From NCBI GenBank assembly GCA_963556255.1, contig OY744613.1, positions 44,271,791 through 44,335,790 on the forward strand: DNA of 64,000 bases, in the 5' to 3' direction. This document shows positions 12,115 through 22,744 of the stretch, piece by piece (within the stretch, counting starts at the first letter, position 1; each line of letters starts with the position of its first letter). The stretch comes from Allolobophora icterica (Eukaryota > Annelida > Clitellata > Crassiclitellata > Lumbricidae). The notes beneath the pieces were generated by a model. It worked only from the letters and a program-made list of their open reading frames with translations, had not been told where the DNA came from and did no database searches. A program made the translations under genes and the position numbers.

Positions 12115-13334
12115 CAGTGGCGTACCGAAGGGGGGGCAGAGGGGGCGAGTCGCCCCGGGCGGCACTTTTGCAGGGGCGGCAAAATGGGGTTGAAGAAAAA
12201 TATAAAAAGTGAACTTTAGATAAAAATGAAAAAGCAGAAGAGAAGGAAGAAAGAAATAGGGGAAGGAAAGAAACCGTCACTTTGGTCAAGTCGGCTTGGC
12301 TTCTGTTGATCGTTAGGGGCGGCATCATTCTAAGAGGTCTACGTTAAACACTAAACAGAATTGCAGAAAATGAAGCGGAATCGCATTTATCTAGTAAACA
12401 GTACTGTAACCAGAGTAACAGACTACGTACAGCATAGTGTACTTTAAAGCATATTCTTGCTATGCCGCCCTTTGTAATAATAGGCCTACATAGACGCCTA
12501 TAGGCCTATATGTACAGGTAGGCTATCTACACGAATTAGTGACTTAGTATAAAATTAATCACAAACTGTCAGTATCACCACCACAGCCTTTCACCACTTA
12601 GTTTAGTACTCTTTTTAAGATTAATTTTAAAATTTATCTGGTTTTGACAGAAATTGAATGCATGATTTTGTCATTTGAAATGACCACTTATCCTTCCAAC
12701 AGAGTTTAGTAATATTATTCAGTTATTTTCAAATTTCGGTTACTTGCTATTAATTTTCTTCCTTTGGCGTTTTTGCAATAATGCGCAGACTGCAGTTGTT
12801 TTGCAAATGTATACTAAAATATGAGCATATTATATTGTTATTAGTAAATAAAATACATTGGAAGTTTTACAATTGAGTGTGAAGTGGAGATACGCATAGT
12901 ATTAGTATCTCCCAATCTTTACCATTGCACTAGGCCTACGCATATTTTTAACAATGTGTGTCAGTATTGCTAGCTGTGAGAGAAGTTTTCTAATTTGTAT
13001 GTAGCTATGTATTGTACTGTACTCTACAAAACACAGCGGGTCAGCGAAAGTCGCAAGTAATGCAATAAAATGTTTTATCATGTAATAAAATAGATTTCAG
13101 AAAGTTGACCGTGTAGGCCTATAGCTAAAACGGATAAACTGATAATTACAAAGTACGGTGAAAAGTTAAAAATTCAGAAAAGCTATGAACTGTAGGCCCC
13201 TATACAATAAAATTGTATATGTATTACGATCGCCATGCAGTATCTTAGAGAAAATAGCATATTGAAAATTAAGTGGCCAAGGGCGGCACTTTGGGCCCTC
13301 GCCCCGGGCGGCATTTCAGCTCCGTACGCCACTG
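12115..13334. mobile_element. hAT-type element in Y1 intron 3
   Basis: The ends CAGTGGCGTACCG and CGTACGCCACTG are inverted. A perfect 8-bp duplication, ataccact, lies at 12107-12114 and 13335-13342. The subterminal parts share a GCCCCGGGCGGCA motif in direct orientation (12160s, 13300s). No transposase frame is visible. Confidence 0.85.
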
Positions 13335-13342
13335 ATACCACT

Positions 13343-14236
13343 GTTGAAATTAGCTTCTATGCAGAACGAAAACTTGGCAGTTAAGGAAGAAGTTGCACCA
13401 GCATCTTCCATAGCAAATTATACGTTTCATGTAGGCCTAAGAAATTCGTGGTATTGCATGCTGCACATTTTGTAGATTTATTTAGAAAATCCACCAAACT
13501 TTAATTTCGCCTCCGAATTCCACAACCTCTGTTGAAGTGAATTTTAAAGAAATTAAATAATTTGTTGGAAGGATTCATTTTTCAAATCTAATCGTCACGG
13601 ATAAGATAACCTCTGCATCATGTTTAATTGACACCTCAATGTATAGATATACACATACCTACCTACAATGTATGCCTGTACTTGTGTACATAATTATATA
13701 CCTGTTTGCGTAGATTCGTGTATATAGGCCTACATGCACATTTATAGTATCTAAAATGCTTTCTTGTCATGGTAGGCGTTCAATACCTTAGCCATTTGAT
13801 AAATTACCACAGGACCCAGTTTTAACGCAAAGCTCCATATTCAATAGCTGAATCAAGTCTGATTTGGTTGTACAGTGGATCTGAACAGAAGGGCCTTAAC
13901 ATAGCTAGAAGAAGTAACTTCATAAATTATTATGACTTACATTTCATTTCATGCGCAAACAACGGCTAACAGCCTTTCATCAGTGGACATTTTGTGTATC
14001 ACTGCATGTTAAAAAGAATCCCTGACTTAAGTAGAGTTTTAAAAGACTCGTCGAATGTAACTGGAAGTATTTTCCAAAGGGATAGACGAATGTACGATGG
14101 ATGGATGGTTGTACGGATGTACGGATGTACAGATGGATGGTTGGAATGACGGATGAAAGAATGGAAAGAGTTGAAAGAGTTCACGGTGCACTCGTGTTGA
14201 CGTAATTTGTAATTAATATCGTCTTTTTTTATATAG
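13343..14236. other. Y1 intron 3 remainder, no gene
   Basis: Ordinary AT-rich intron sequence that aligns with Y3 intron 3 (57905-59022). No further feature is supported. Confidence 0.5.
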
Positions 14237-14269
14237 AAAGAATGCAGATCCTGCTGGGCTTTCAGTGCA
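14237..14269 (+). CDS. Y1 coding exon 4 (active-site cysteine)
   Basis: An 11-codon micro-exon, KECRSCWAFSA, holds catalytic Cys25. Donor GCA/GTAAGT. The usual CGSCW reads CRSCW because GGA became AGA. Y3 and X2 keep GGA. The exon size (33 nt) is the same in all three genes. Confidence 0.92.
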
Positions 14270-14388
14270 GTAAGTATGAATAAATATGCCGTGTGAACAT
14301 TCTGTTTGAAGTTTTGCAGTACACTTACAGCAGTAAATTTGGACCCATCTACAAATAATCTACCCAGCCACGCATCCCTCAGTCTAAC

Positions 14389-15132
14389 CACCCACGCATT
14401 CATCCACCCGTCCGTCCATCCGCACATACCCACCCACCCACTCACTGATCTATCCATCCATCCATTTATTTATGCATTCATCCATCTATCCATCCATCCG
14501 TCCATCCATCCATCCGTCCATGCATCCATCCATCCATCCATCCACCCGTCCATGCATGCATGCATGCATCCATCCATTCATCCATCCATCCATCCATCCA
14601 TCCATCCATCCATCCATCCATCCATCCATCCATCCATCCATCCATCCATCCATCCATCCATCCATCCATCCATCCATCCATCCATCCATCCATCCATCCA
14701 TCCATCCATCCATACGTCCATCCATCCATCCATTCATCCGTCCATGCATCCACCCGCCCGTCCATCCATCCATCCATCCATCCATCCATTCATCCGTCCA
14801 TCCATCCATCCACCCGTCCGTCCATCCGCACATACCCACCCACTCACTCATCTATCCATCCATCCATTTATTTATGCACCCATCCACCCATCCATCTATC
14901 CATCCATCCATCCATCCATCCATCCATCCATCCATCCATCCATCCATCCATCCATCCATCCATCCATCCATCCATCCATCAAACCTTCCAATCATCCATC
15001 CATCCATTCTTTCATCCGTCATTCCAACCATCCATCTGTACATCCGTACATCCGTACATCCGTACGACCATCCATCCATCCATCCATCCATCCATCCATC
15101 CATCCATCCATCCATCCATCCATCCATTCATC
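14389..15132. repeat. CATC tetranucleotide satellite-like array
   Basis: About 740 nt of CATC units have point variants, higher-order blocks and interspersed CGTC and CACC. All long IHPSIHPS and MDGWMDGW frames here are artefacts. A shorter array sits at the homologous place in Y3 (59158-59405). Confidence 0.97.
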
Positions 15133-15512
15133 CGTCATATTGCCGACCTATTCCTTATACGCTTCCGGCTGAAATAACTCTCACATCCGACCAATTTTTC
15201 ATGCATGGTTCATAATTAATTCATCGCATGTTTGGTGGCACCGTATGAACTCTTAGCGAACATTCGTACTAGTGACAGCGTCATTTCCCTATTAAAAATG
15301 ATCATCACGACAATGCTAATGATTGTTCATAATCACAACTATGATGAGACTGTTGATGCTATGATGACGACAACGACTATGATAAAGACGATGTAAATGT
15401 TCAACACCTAAAATTTCCTGACTTTGATCTTAAACCTAGCATTAAATCAATCAATCATTCATTCAATAATTGTCCCATGTTTATTCAATATCAATCTGGT
15501 ATTCGCTGTTAG

Positions 15513-15698
15513 ACTGGTACTCTTGAGGGACAGCATTTTCGTAAAACAGGACACCTGGTGTCGCTCAGCGAACAACAACTTATCGGTTGTTCGAAAGAAA
15601 ATCAGGGTTGCGATGGTGGTTGGCCATTCCTTGCGTTGAAGTACATTGCCTCGAATGGAGGAATTGACACCGAAGACTCTTATAAGTATGTTGGCGTG
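15513..15698 (+). CDS. Y1 coding exon 5
   Basis: The exon encodes 62 residues, [20 protein letters not shown] onward, including C-x-x-x-x-x-x-C-x-GG (the disulfide and GCxGG motif of C1A) and a [11 protein letters not shown] stretch. Acceptor tgttag, donor GTG/GTAAGT. The family QQLVDC reads QQLIGC. Confidence 0.92.
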
Positions 15699-16170
15699 GT
15701 AAGTGATGCCTTCTTCTTGTTCTTCCTGTTGTAGATTTCCCTTCATTGTTCTCCAGTCTAATCTTCTGTCACATTCTGCAACACGTCAGAGTCTAAGCAT
15801 TTATTCGAGGCACTTGTAAATCACTACTGCCCTATGCATGTTAATGTTTTTGCGTTTAAAGAAAGTGAGCATGCAGGGTTGATAAATGCTTGGAATGGAA
15901 TATTTTGGAAGCTTTTTAGAATGAATGATAGTAACTGTTTGAGGAACATATCTTGTATGCAGATAGACATCGACATGAGACAATATTCTTTTTTTATTAA
16001 AATCAAGTGTCAATAAAAAAAATTGTAGCCGAATTGAATGTGTTTTTGCGAAACGTCAGATAATGATGCTTTGTGACAATTCTGATGTTCCGCAGAACGG
16101 TAGTATTGGTTACTAGTTGTTTGTGTGTTGGTATGTGCAGCTACCAGGTTATGGCGAAATCAAGTACACA

Positions 16171-16353
<183 letters not shown>

Positions 16354-16362
16354 ATATATATA

Positions 16363-16722
16363 TGACGTCACAAACGGTTTCACAATAGAACAGAAGCCGT
16401 TTGTGACGTAGCGTCCTCCGACGGACATATTTGCATATAAGGAAACTATATATATACTAGTGTATTTTCCCGTCATAATTATGACGGCAGTATATAGTGT
16501 TAGTCGATGTCGTCAAGACCGCCGTCGTCACGTCATAAATTATGACGTGACGACAGTGTATCATTAAAGGCCTATATGTATTGTTGGCTAAAATGCTCTG
16601 ATCGCCGTCGTCAAGACGACCGTCGTCGAGACGGTAGTATAGTGACGTCACAAACGGTTTCACAATAGAGCAGAAAGCGTTATACGACGGACAAATTTGC
16701 ATATAAGGAAACTATATGTATA
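16363..16722. repeat. duplicated CRE/octamer module with long palindrome
   Basis: Two direct copies (16363-16459 and 16643-16722) each begin TGACGTCACAAACGGTTTCA and include ATTTGCATATAAGGAAACTA. Between them lies a perfect palindrome (16524-16554, 15-bp arms about one base). TGACGTCA is a CREB/ATF site and ATTTGCAT a POU octamer, but function here is inference. It could be an undescribed small mobile element. Confidence 0.6.
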
Positions 16723-16759
16723 TATATATATATTATGTATATACATATTATATATATAC

Positions 16760-18040
16760 ATATTATTATTAATGAGCTTTTATATAGCGCCCCTTCAAGG
16801 TTATCTACTCAGGAGCGCTCCTAGTCCAACCACGGCTAAAGAGAGTAGTTTTTAAGTTTGCAAGTAACAAGGTAGAGTGAGTCATAGGGACCAGGCGAAG
16901 TGCAACAGGAAGGCCATTCCAGGTTGCAGGTACAGCGACCGAAAAAGAACGTCGCTGCATAATGGCTGTCCGCATGCGGGGGACCAATAGCTCGGCCTGG
17001 TCAGCCGAGCGAAGAGCAGATCTCCGCAAGACCCCCGAGGTAGAGCGATACAACTCCCGCAGGTATGGGGGAGCAAGTCCCTCTAGACAACGCCTAACCA
17101 GTGCAGAGACCCTATAGGCGATCCGCAGCGGGAAAGGGAGCCAGTGCAGAACATCCCGCATATAAAGAGAAACCTGGCCAAATCTGGGGATGCGACCAAT
17201 AAGACGTGCGGCTGCACGCAAAATCCGGTCCAAACACCCAAGGCGGGCAGCTGGGAGGCCAGCATAAAGGGCGCTACAGTAGTCCAGACGGGAAACCACA
17301 AACGCATGGACAAGGGTAGAAGCAGCTGCCTGCGTCAGAGTGCGGGAGACTACCCTTAACTGACGAAGTTGATAATAAGAGTCCCGACAAAGCAAATTAA
17401 TATGTCGCATGAATGTGAGCTCTTGATCCAGAGTTACACCAAGATCCCGTACTGAGGAGGCAAAGGAAACCCAGGGAAATTCAAGTGTCAGACCCTCAAT
17501 GTTAATTTTTGCAAGCTGTTGGCGCGTACCGAACCAGATATATTGGGTCTTTGCCGGGTTTAACCGTAGACGGTTTGAGGACATCCAGGCCTCCAAATTC
17601 CCCACGACTCGGGCGATCTCTCGAACTGCAGCAGCAGCAGCCAATGGTGAGCAGTGGACATACGCTTGGAGGTCATCCGCGTAGGACTGACTTAAGACTG
17701 CACTGGTCGCCAAGAGGGGACCAAGGTCAGCAGTATAGAGTATGTACAATAGGGGACCCAAAACAGAGCCCTGGGGCAGGCCAAATGGAGCAGGAACCCA
17801 GGGTGACCTAGCAGACCCACAAGCCACAATGCAAGAGCGGTCCTGAAGGTATGAGGTAAGCCAGTCAAGAAAATTTCCAGAGAGACCATAGGAGGTAGAG
17901 AGGCGTGTCAAAAGAATAGTATGATCAACTGTATCGAATGCAGCGCTTACATCGAACAGTGCCAATAGAGTAACCTGTGACTTATCAATGGCCCCATAAA
18001 TGTCCGAGAGGAGGCGTACCAACAAGGTCTCAGTAGAGTG
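16760..18040 (-). pseudogene. L2/CR1-type LINE, 5' truncated, 406-codon open RT
   Basis: One open frame (18025 to 16805) encodes the RT core and C-terminus of an L2-like LINE: LALFDVSAAFDTVDHTILL, GLPQGSVLGPLLY, SYADDLQAYVH (catalytic YADD), then the C-terminal APPYLRELYR and RSFSVAVPATWNGLP blocks. The frame continues upstream with a STET motif but is cut at 18041 by a hAT-like terminus. The endonuclease half is missing. The 3' end reads GAGCGCTCCTGAGTAGA then GGCGCTATATAAAA and a short AAT tail. Confidence 0.85.
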
Positions 18041-18160
18041 CAGTGGCGTCTACCAATGGTGGGGTTTGGAGAACGATCTCCATCAAAATTCAAAAGTGGG
18101 GGGGTTGACACATTTTGGCCGAAAGTGGGGGGGTTGCACTTTTTCATGTTATCTCTTTTA
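18041..18160. mobile_element. solo hAT-like terminus
   Basis: CAGTGGCGTCTACC at 18041 is a typical hAT end and abruptly interrupts the L2 LINE. I find no matching right end. Confidence 0.4.
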
Positions 18161-18592
18161 TCCCGTGTGATAATATAGCCTACATCAAGCCATTACCGGT
18201 CAACGCCTTCTTGTTCCACATGCATGGGATTGAAATTCTCTTATGTTTCCATTACAGTAGCCATAGGTGCCAACTTTGCGAGGCCCGTTAGGCCTAATGC
18301 CCAGCATCACCAGAAATAGGCCATGTGAGGCTCACATATGCATTGGGTACACCAGAAAATCCGTCAGCAAGGAGCTCCTTTTCAGAGATTATTTTTCTAT
18401 TGGCATTACTTATCTATAAAATAATATAACGTCCTTGTTATATTTAATATCAATTGACTGTTTGCCAGTGACTAGGCCTATATGTAGCCTACAGCAGAAC
18501 GCAGTTTTCATCCTTGCGTCGGCTGAAGAATTCGGCCTATCTTATAAGGTCAACCATGTCCAAAAACGATTTACACACTTGCCTATATATAC

Positions 18593-19478
18593 CAGTCTTG
18601 TTGTCAAGACCTTAAACCTCAAGACCAAGATCAAGACCTTGAAGCTCAAGACCAAGACCAAGACCAAGACTTTGAACCTCGAGACCAAGACCAAGACCAA
18701 GACCTTGAACCTCAAGACCAAGACCAAGACCAAGACTTTGAAACTCAAGACCAACACCGAGAACAAGACCCAAAAATCACAGCCACATGCAGACTTCTAT
18801 TACTTACTAAAAAAATGTCAAATCGGACTACTCGCAATTTTAATTAAAACCTGAGTCTTTTATTTAATTTAAAATAACTCCAAATGCAGACTGCAGATAA
18901 TTCCGAATTCGTATTTACAGAAGTCCTTCATGCGAAATGTTATTCCAAATCCATGTTGCATTTTATTAAAACAAACAATTCGCTCAGAATGTTCTGACCA
19001 AGACGTGACCTGTGGGGCCTCATAAAAATTTTGCCATGTGAAAAATACGTTCTACAGGTGCTGTCACTGGCACACAGAGCAGCTTTTCAAGCACTTGATG
19101 CAAATGTACAAATCGTGATTCTGTTTTGAAACCATTCCATGGTAAATAACCTGAAATCAAGATAATTGTCCAAAACAACACTAAAGCCTCATTCACTCCG
19201 TGTAAATATTAAAGCAAAATTTTGTATTTGTAATTCTTGGATAAATTTTTAAAATTCTTGCGTGTTGTTAGATGACTGTTCACATTGTCAAAAGTCTTGG
19301 TCTTGGTCTTGGTCTTGCAAAACCAAGACCAAGACTTCGAACCTCAAGACCAAGACCAAGACCTTGAACCTCAAGACCAAGACCAAGACTTTTGGTCTCA
19401 AGACCAAGACCAAGACTTTTAAAAACGAACTCGAGTGCATTCGAGACCAAGACCTTGGTCTCGAGGACAACAAGACTG
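18593..19478. mobile_element. hAT-type element with minisatellite arms
   Basis: The ends CAGTCTTGTTGTC and GACAACAAGACTG are perfect inverted repeats. A perfect 8-bp duplication, atatatac, lies at 18585-18592 and 19479-19486. Inside each end is an array of CAAGACCAAGACCTTGAACCT-type units (about 18605-18765 and 19290-19465). The long KTKTKT and VLVLVL frames are artefacts of the array. Confidence 0.85.
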
Positions 19479-19861
19479 ATATATACTATCACAAGGAAGA
19501 AACTGCAATAGCTTATCTCTTGAAACAATCTGCAACGATTTAATCTCCTGCAACAACCTGCATAAAAGGAAATTTGCAATGTTTTAAAAATACCAGAGAG
19601 TCTGAGAGAGAAGCCAATTAGTTGTGAATCACTGTAACATATAGACATTATAACTATTAAACAAAAGAATAAAAAATTGATACTGGAGAGAACCATGATA
19701 TTTTGTAGCTTTGTAATAATTTTTATTCCACTTGAATTTTGGAAAGAAGCCATTTCAGTAATAATTTAAATTAGTTTCAACTTTCAAGTTATATCTTTTT
19801 GAACTTGTTCTGTTTTTTTCAGTGCTCTCTAGGCCTATATGCTATATACTACATGTATGTA

Positions 19862-20106
19862 TGATTTTATTTATTTATTTATTTATTCCGGATATTTCTA
19901 TAGCGCCTCTCGAAGTCTACTACTACTCAGAGGTGCTCCCGACTACAGCATTTGATACTGTGCCGGAATTTTCACGCCGAAGCGCCACGAGCAATTGCGA
20001 GTGAAGGACTTGCCCAAGGTCCGTACGCAGCGGCTAGAGTGGGATTCGAACCTGCAACCCTCCGGTCACAAGGCGCCGAACTTACCACTGAGCCACCACG
20101 CCCCAC
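19862..20106 (-). mobile_element. tRNA-derived SINE with L2-type tail, copy 1
   Basis: On the minus strand it begins TGGGGCGTGGTGGCTCAGTG (A box) and has GGTTCGAATCCCAC (B box). Its 3' part, GAGGCGCTATAGAAATATCC, resembles the L2 LINE 3' end at 16760-16800. It ends in AATAAATAAAT. A second copy is at 31605-31843. Confidence 0.85.
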
Positions 20107-20144
20107 ATATATACTATATAGTATATATGTGGGGCGTGGTGTCC

Positions 20145-22057
20145 CAATATGTTGTAAAATGAGAGCTGGTCTTACATCAGCCGGTTTAATGGTCATGACT
20201 TTCAAATTAAGAACCCAAAGTTAAATCTACAAACAATAATGAGTAATAAAATAAATGAAAAAGCATCTGACACAGTACTGCAGTGTAAATGTTTTAACTT
20301 AGTTCAGGAAATCAGCTTTAGTTTCTGTAGTTGGCAAGTCCAATCTTGATTTCTTCATTTGAATGATAACACCGTGGCGTGAGTCATGTCCGTGAACTCG
20401 GCCTCAGACTGCAGAAACTCTACTTAAACTGTCCTCTTATCTCTCCTCTCTGGTTGCTACACTGCGTTTGACAGATCCCAGATCTCGTTGCTTGCTCTAT
20501 TTGACATCTCTGCTGCCTTTGACATGGTTGACCATGAGATCCTCCTGCAACGTCTCGAGTTCTCAAGTGGTCTCAGGGGCTCATCTCTTCTTTGGTTCCG
20601 GTCCTATCTTACAGATCGCACACAAACGATAATCTGGGGTGACTCCAGAACACACTGGGTTACTGTCAAGTTTGGTGTCCCCAGGGATCAGTACTTGGCC
20701 CACTCCTTTACCTGCTTTAATCAGCTGATATACCTCCAGCTTTGTAACGCATTTAACCACTGGCCGCCTCTATGCTGATGACGCCCAGCTCTACGTGCAT
20801 GGGTCTCCGTATGCTCAGCTGTTTCTTACTGCTCGCATTTATGCTCTCTTTCATGATCTTCAAGCATGGCTGTCCTTAAACGTGTTTTCTTTAAACCCAG
20901 CAGAGACCCAATTGATTTAGTTTGGCACTCGTCAACAACTGGCCAAGGTTGACTACCCTCTTTTATCTCAAAGCTTTCCCTTTTATACATTCTCTGCATC
21001 TGACCGCAACCTGGGTATAATTCTTGATAGCTCCCTTTCTTTTTCTGACTATATCTCTAATCTCACCCGCTTGTGCTACTACCATCTCCGACGTCTCAAG
21101 GCTATCCGAAGATCTGTCTCCTCTCCAGTCTTTACTCCCATTGTCTATGCCTTTATCTGCTCTCGCATTGATTACTGTAACTCCCTCTTTGTTGGCCTCC
21201 CCAAAGTCCATCTCTCCCCTCTACAATCTGTTCTTAAAGCAGCTGCCAGACAAATCACCCGTCTCCCACGATTCTCCCATATTTCCACATTCATGTTTGA
21301 ACATCTTCACCGGATTCCTCTTACTGCCCGCATCCAACTAAAGGTACATATATGACTTATTTGTTCCCCAGTGAGAAAGGTGATGGTCCAGTCTCGTTCC
21401 AACTAAAGGTACTTATCCATAATTGCCGATCTTACCTGGGTCTTGCTCCTAAATACCTCTGTGACCCACTACGTCTTCCTACTTCAGCTAGCTCCCTTCG
21501 CCCTCTTCGCTCCTCTGATCGACTTGACTCATTTGTTCCCCCAGTGAGAACGGTGATAGCCCAGTCTCGTTCCTTTGTTACTACTGGCCCTTCATTGTGG
21601 AATCAGCTTCCTCATTCGGCCCGGGCTGCAGTACTATCCGGTGGTCCTGCCACAGCTTTTCGTTGTCTTTAAACTTGCCTTTATTCCCGAGAACCTTCGC
21701 ACTGGGAGCGCCCTTGATTGGTGGGAACTTGGTAGAGGCACTTATAAGTTTTTAAATACAATACAATACAATAAAATACAATACAATATAGTAGTGTACT
21801 GTGTAGTGTGTAATTTGTGTATTAAAGTGATTGTGTAATATATTATAGTCGATATTAATGAGTTTCTATGACCCTACTGTAATAAGATTAATGCATTTGT
21901 TATTTATTTCTAATCAACTATATGACGTCACACATTTTTCAAAGTTGCGACCCCTAGACATGATACAAAATATGAAAATTAATTATTTCATTAACCAGTG
22001 GATGAGGGAGCTTCTATTTATCGTTGTCTGGTTGAGGCAACCGGTATTTGCTCCACC

Positions 22058-22060
<3 letters not shown>
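20145..22060. mobile_element. hAT-L2 composite, copy 2 (left end missing)
   Basis: It is nearly identical to 7563-9467, including the embedded L2 fragment, and ends with the same terminus (TTTGCTCCACCCTA). The left about 150 bases with the left inverted repeat are absent. The break falls next to a SINE-head palindrome (20097-20142). The right flank is a TA microsatellite. Confidence 0.82.
20460..21790 (+). pseudogene. L2/CR1-type LINE reverse transcriptase remnant, copy 2
   Basis: The same frame-broken RT as in copy 1. Here the segment VFTPIVYAFICSRIDYCNSL is intact, and YADD is encoded near 20776. The tail is an AATAC repeat. Confidence 0.8.

Positions 22061-22146
<86 letters not shown>
22061..22146. 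repeat. TA dinucleotide microsatellite
   Basis: Pure TA with one GT interruption separates the hAT-L2 copy from the 5' LTR. It hides any short target duplication of the LTR element. Confidence 0.95.
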
Positions 22147-22151
<5 letters not shown>

Positions 22152-22625
22152 GGAGTTGGCCTTCAGCCATCCCGCCATGATCATCCTCACGTGCACTTAC
22201 TAGCCTTAGTTAAGACGCACCTCGTTTGAAGCTAAATGTAGGATGGTCTCGTTGACTATATATAGCAGTGTTCTTGTGTCTACAGGGAGACCGGTTTTAG
22301 TTAAGTAAGGCGTAAGCCGTGCACTGGTTGTGTCACGCATTGTAAGTACCCTTTTGTGGTCATTTTCAGAGAGTGTACCCTGCGTGGTCGCTACTCATGT
22401 TTAATTGCCGGTTCTCGAGTTGTATCTTCCTTTGTGGAGTTTGTGCAGGCGTCTTCTCGGAGAGTCTGTCTTTGACGTTTCGTTTGTCTTGTATGTGTGA
22501 GTATCGTTTCAATTATGTACATAGTGTAAATATACGTTTTATCAATATTGCGAAAGTCTTCGTTTTTCTTGTCATTTCTCATATCATTCTAACTCACATT
22601 TCACCTCTAGACTAACAAGCTAACA
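22147..22625 (+). repeat. 5' LTR
   Basis: It begins TGTTGGGAGTTGGCC and ends AACAAGCTAACA. It holds a TATATATAG box near 22255. It differs from the 3' LTR at one base (GTGCAGG against GTGTAGG, near 22447). Confidence 0.95.
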
Positions 22626-22627
22626 TA

Positions 22628-22639
22628 TGGGGGCTCGTC
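22628..22639 (+). promoter_or_regulatory. primer binding site, tRNA-Pro type
   Basis: TGGGGGCTCGTC lies two bases after the 5' LTR. It is complementary to a tRNA 3' end and equals the first 12 bases of the proline-tRNA primer site known from gammaretroviruses. Confidence 0.8.
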
Positions 22640-22744
22640 TTTAAAATTCACCGTTTTCCGTTTTGTTAAATTGGGTCTGCGTAATTGCGTATTTGACGGT
22701 TTCTTTGGAAGTTGTACACGTTTTTGTGCATACGACTTTGTATC

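Noticed and set aside
14306..15215. Overlapping frames of 205-288 codons reading IHPSIHPS and MDGWMDGW
   Set aside because: They are translations of the CATC repeat in an intron, open in several frames on both strands.
18435..19753. KTKTKT and VLVLVL proteins of 93-157 codons
   Set aside because: They translate the minisatellite arms of a hAT element (18593-19478).
20000..20110. tRNA gene (good B box GGTTCGAATCC, minus strand)
   Set aside because: It is the head of a SINE with a second copy and an LINE-type tail. No cloverleaf with a proper acceptor stem is evident.
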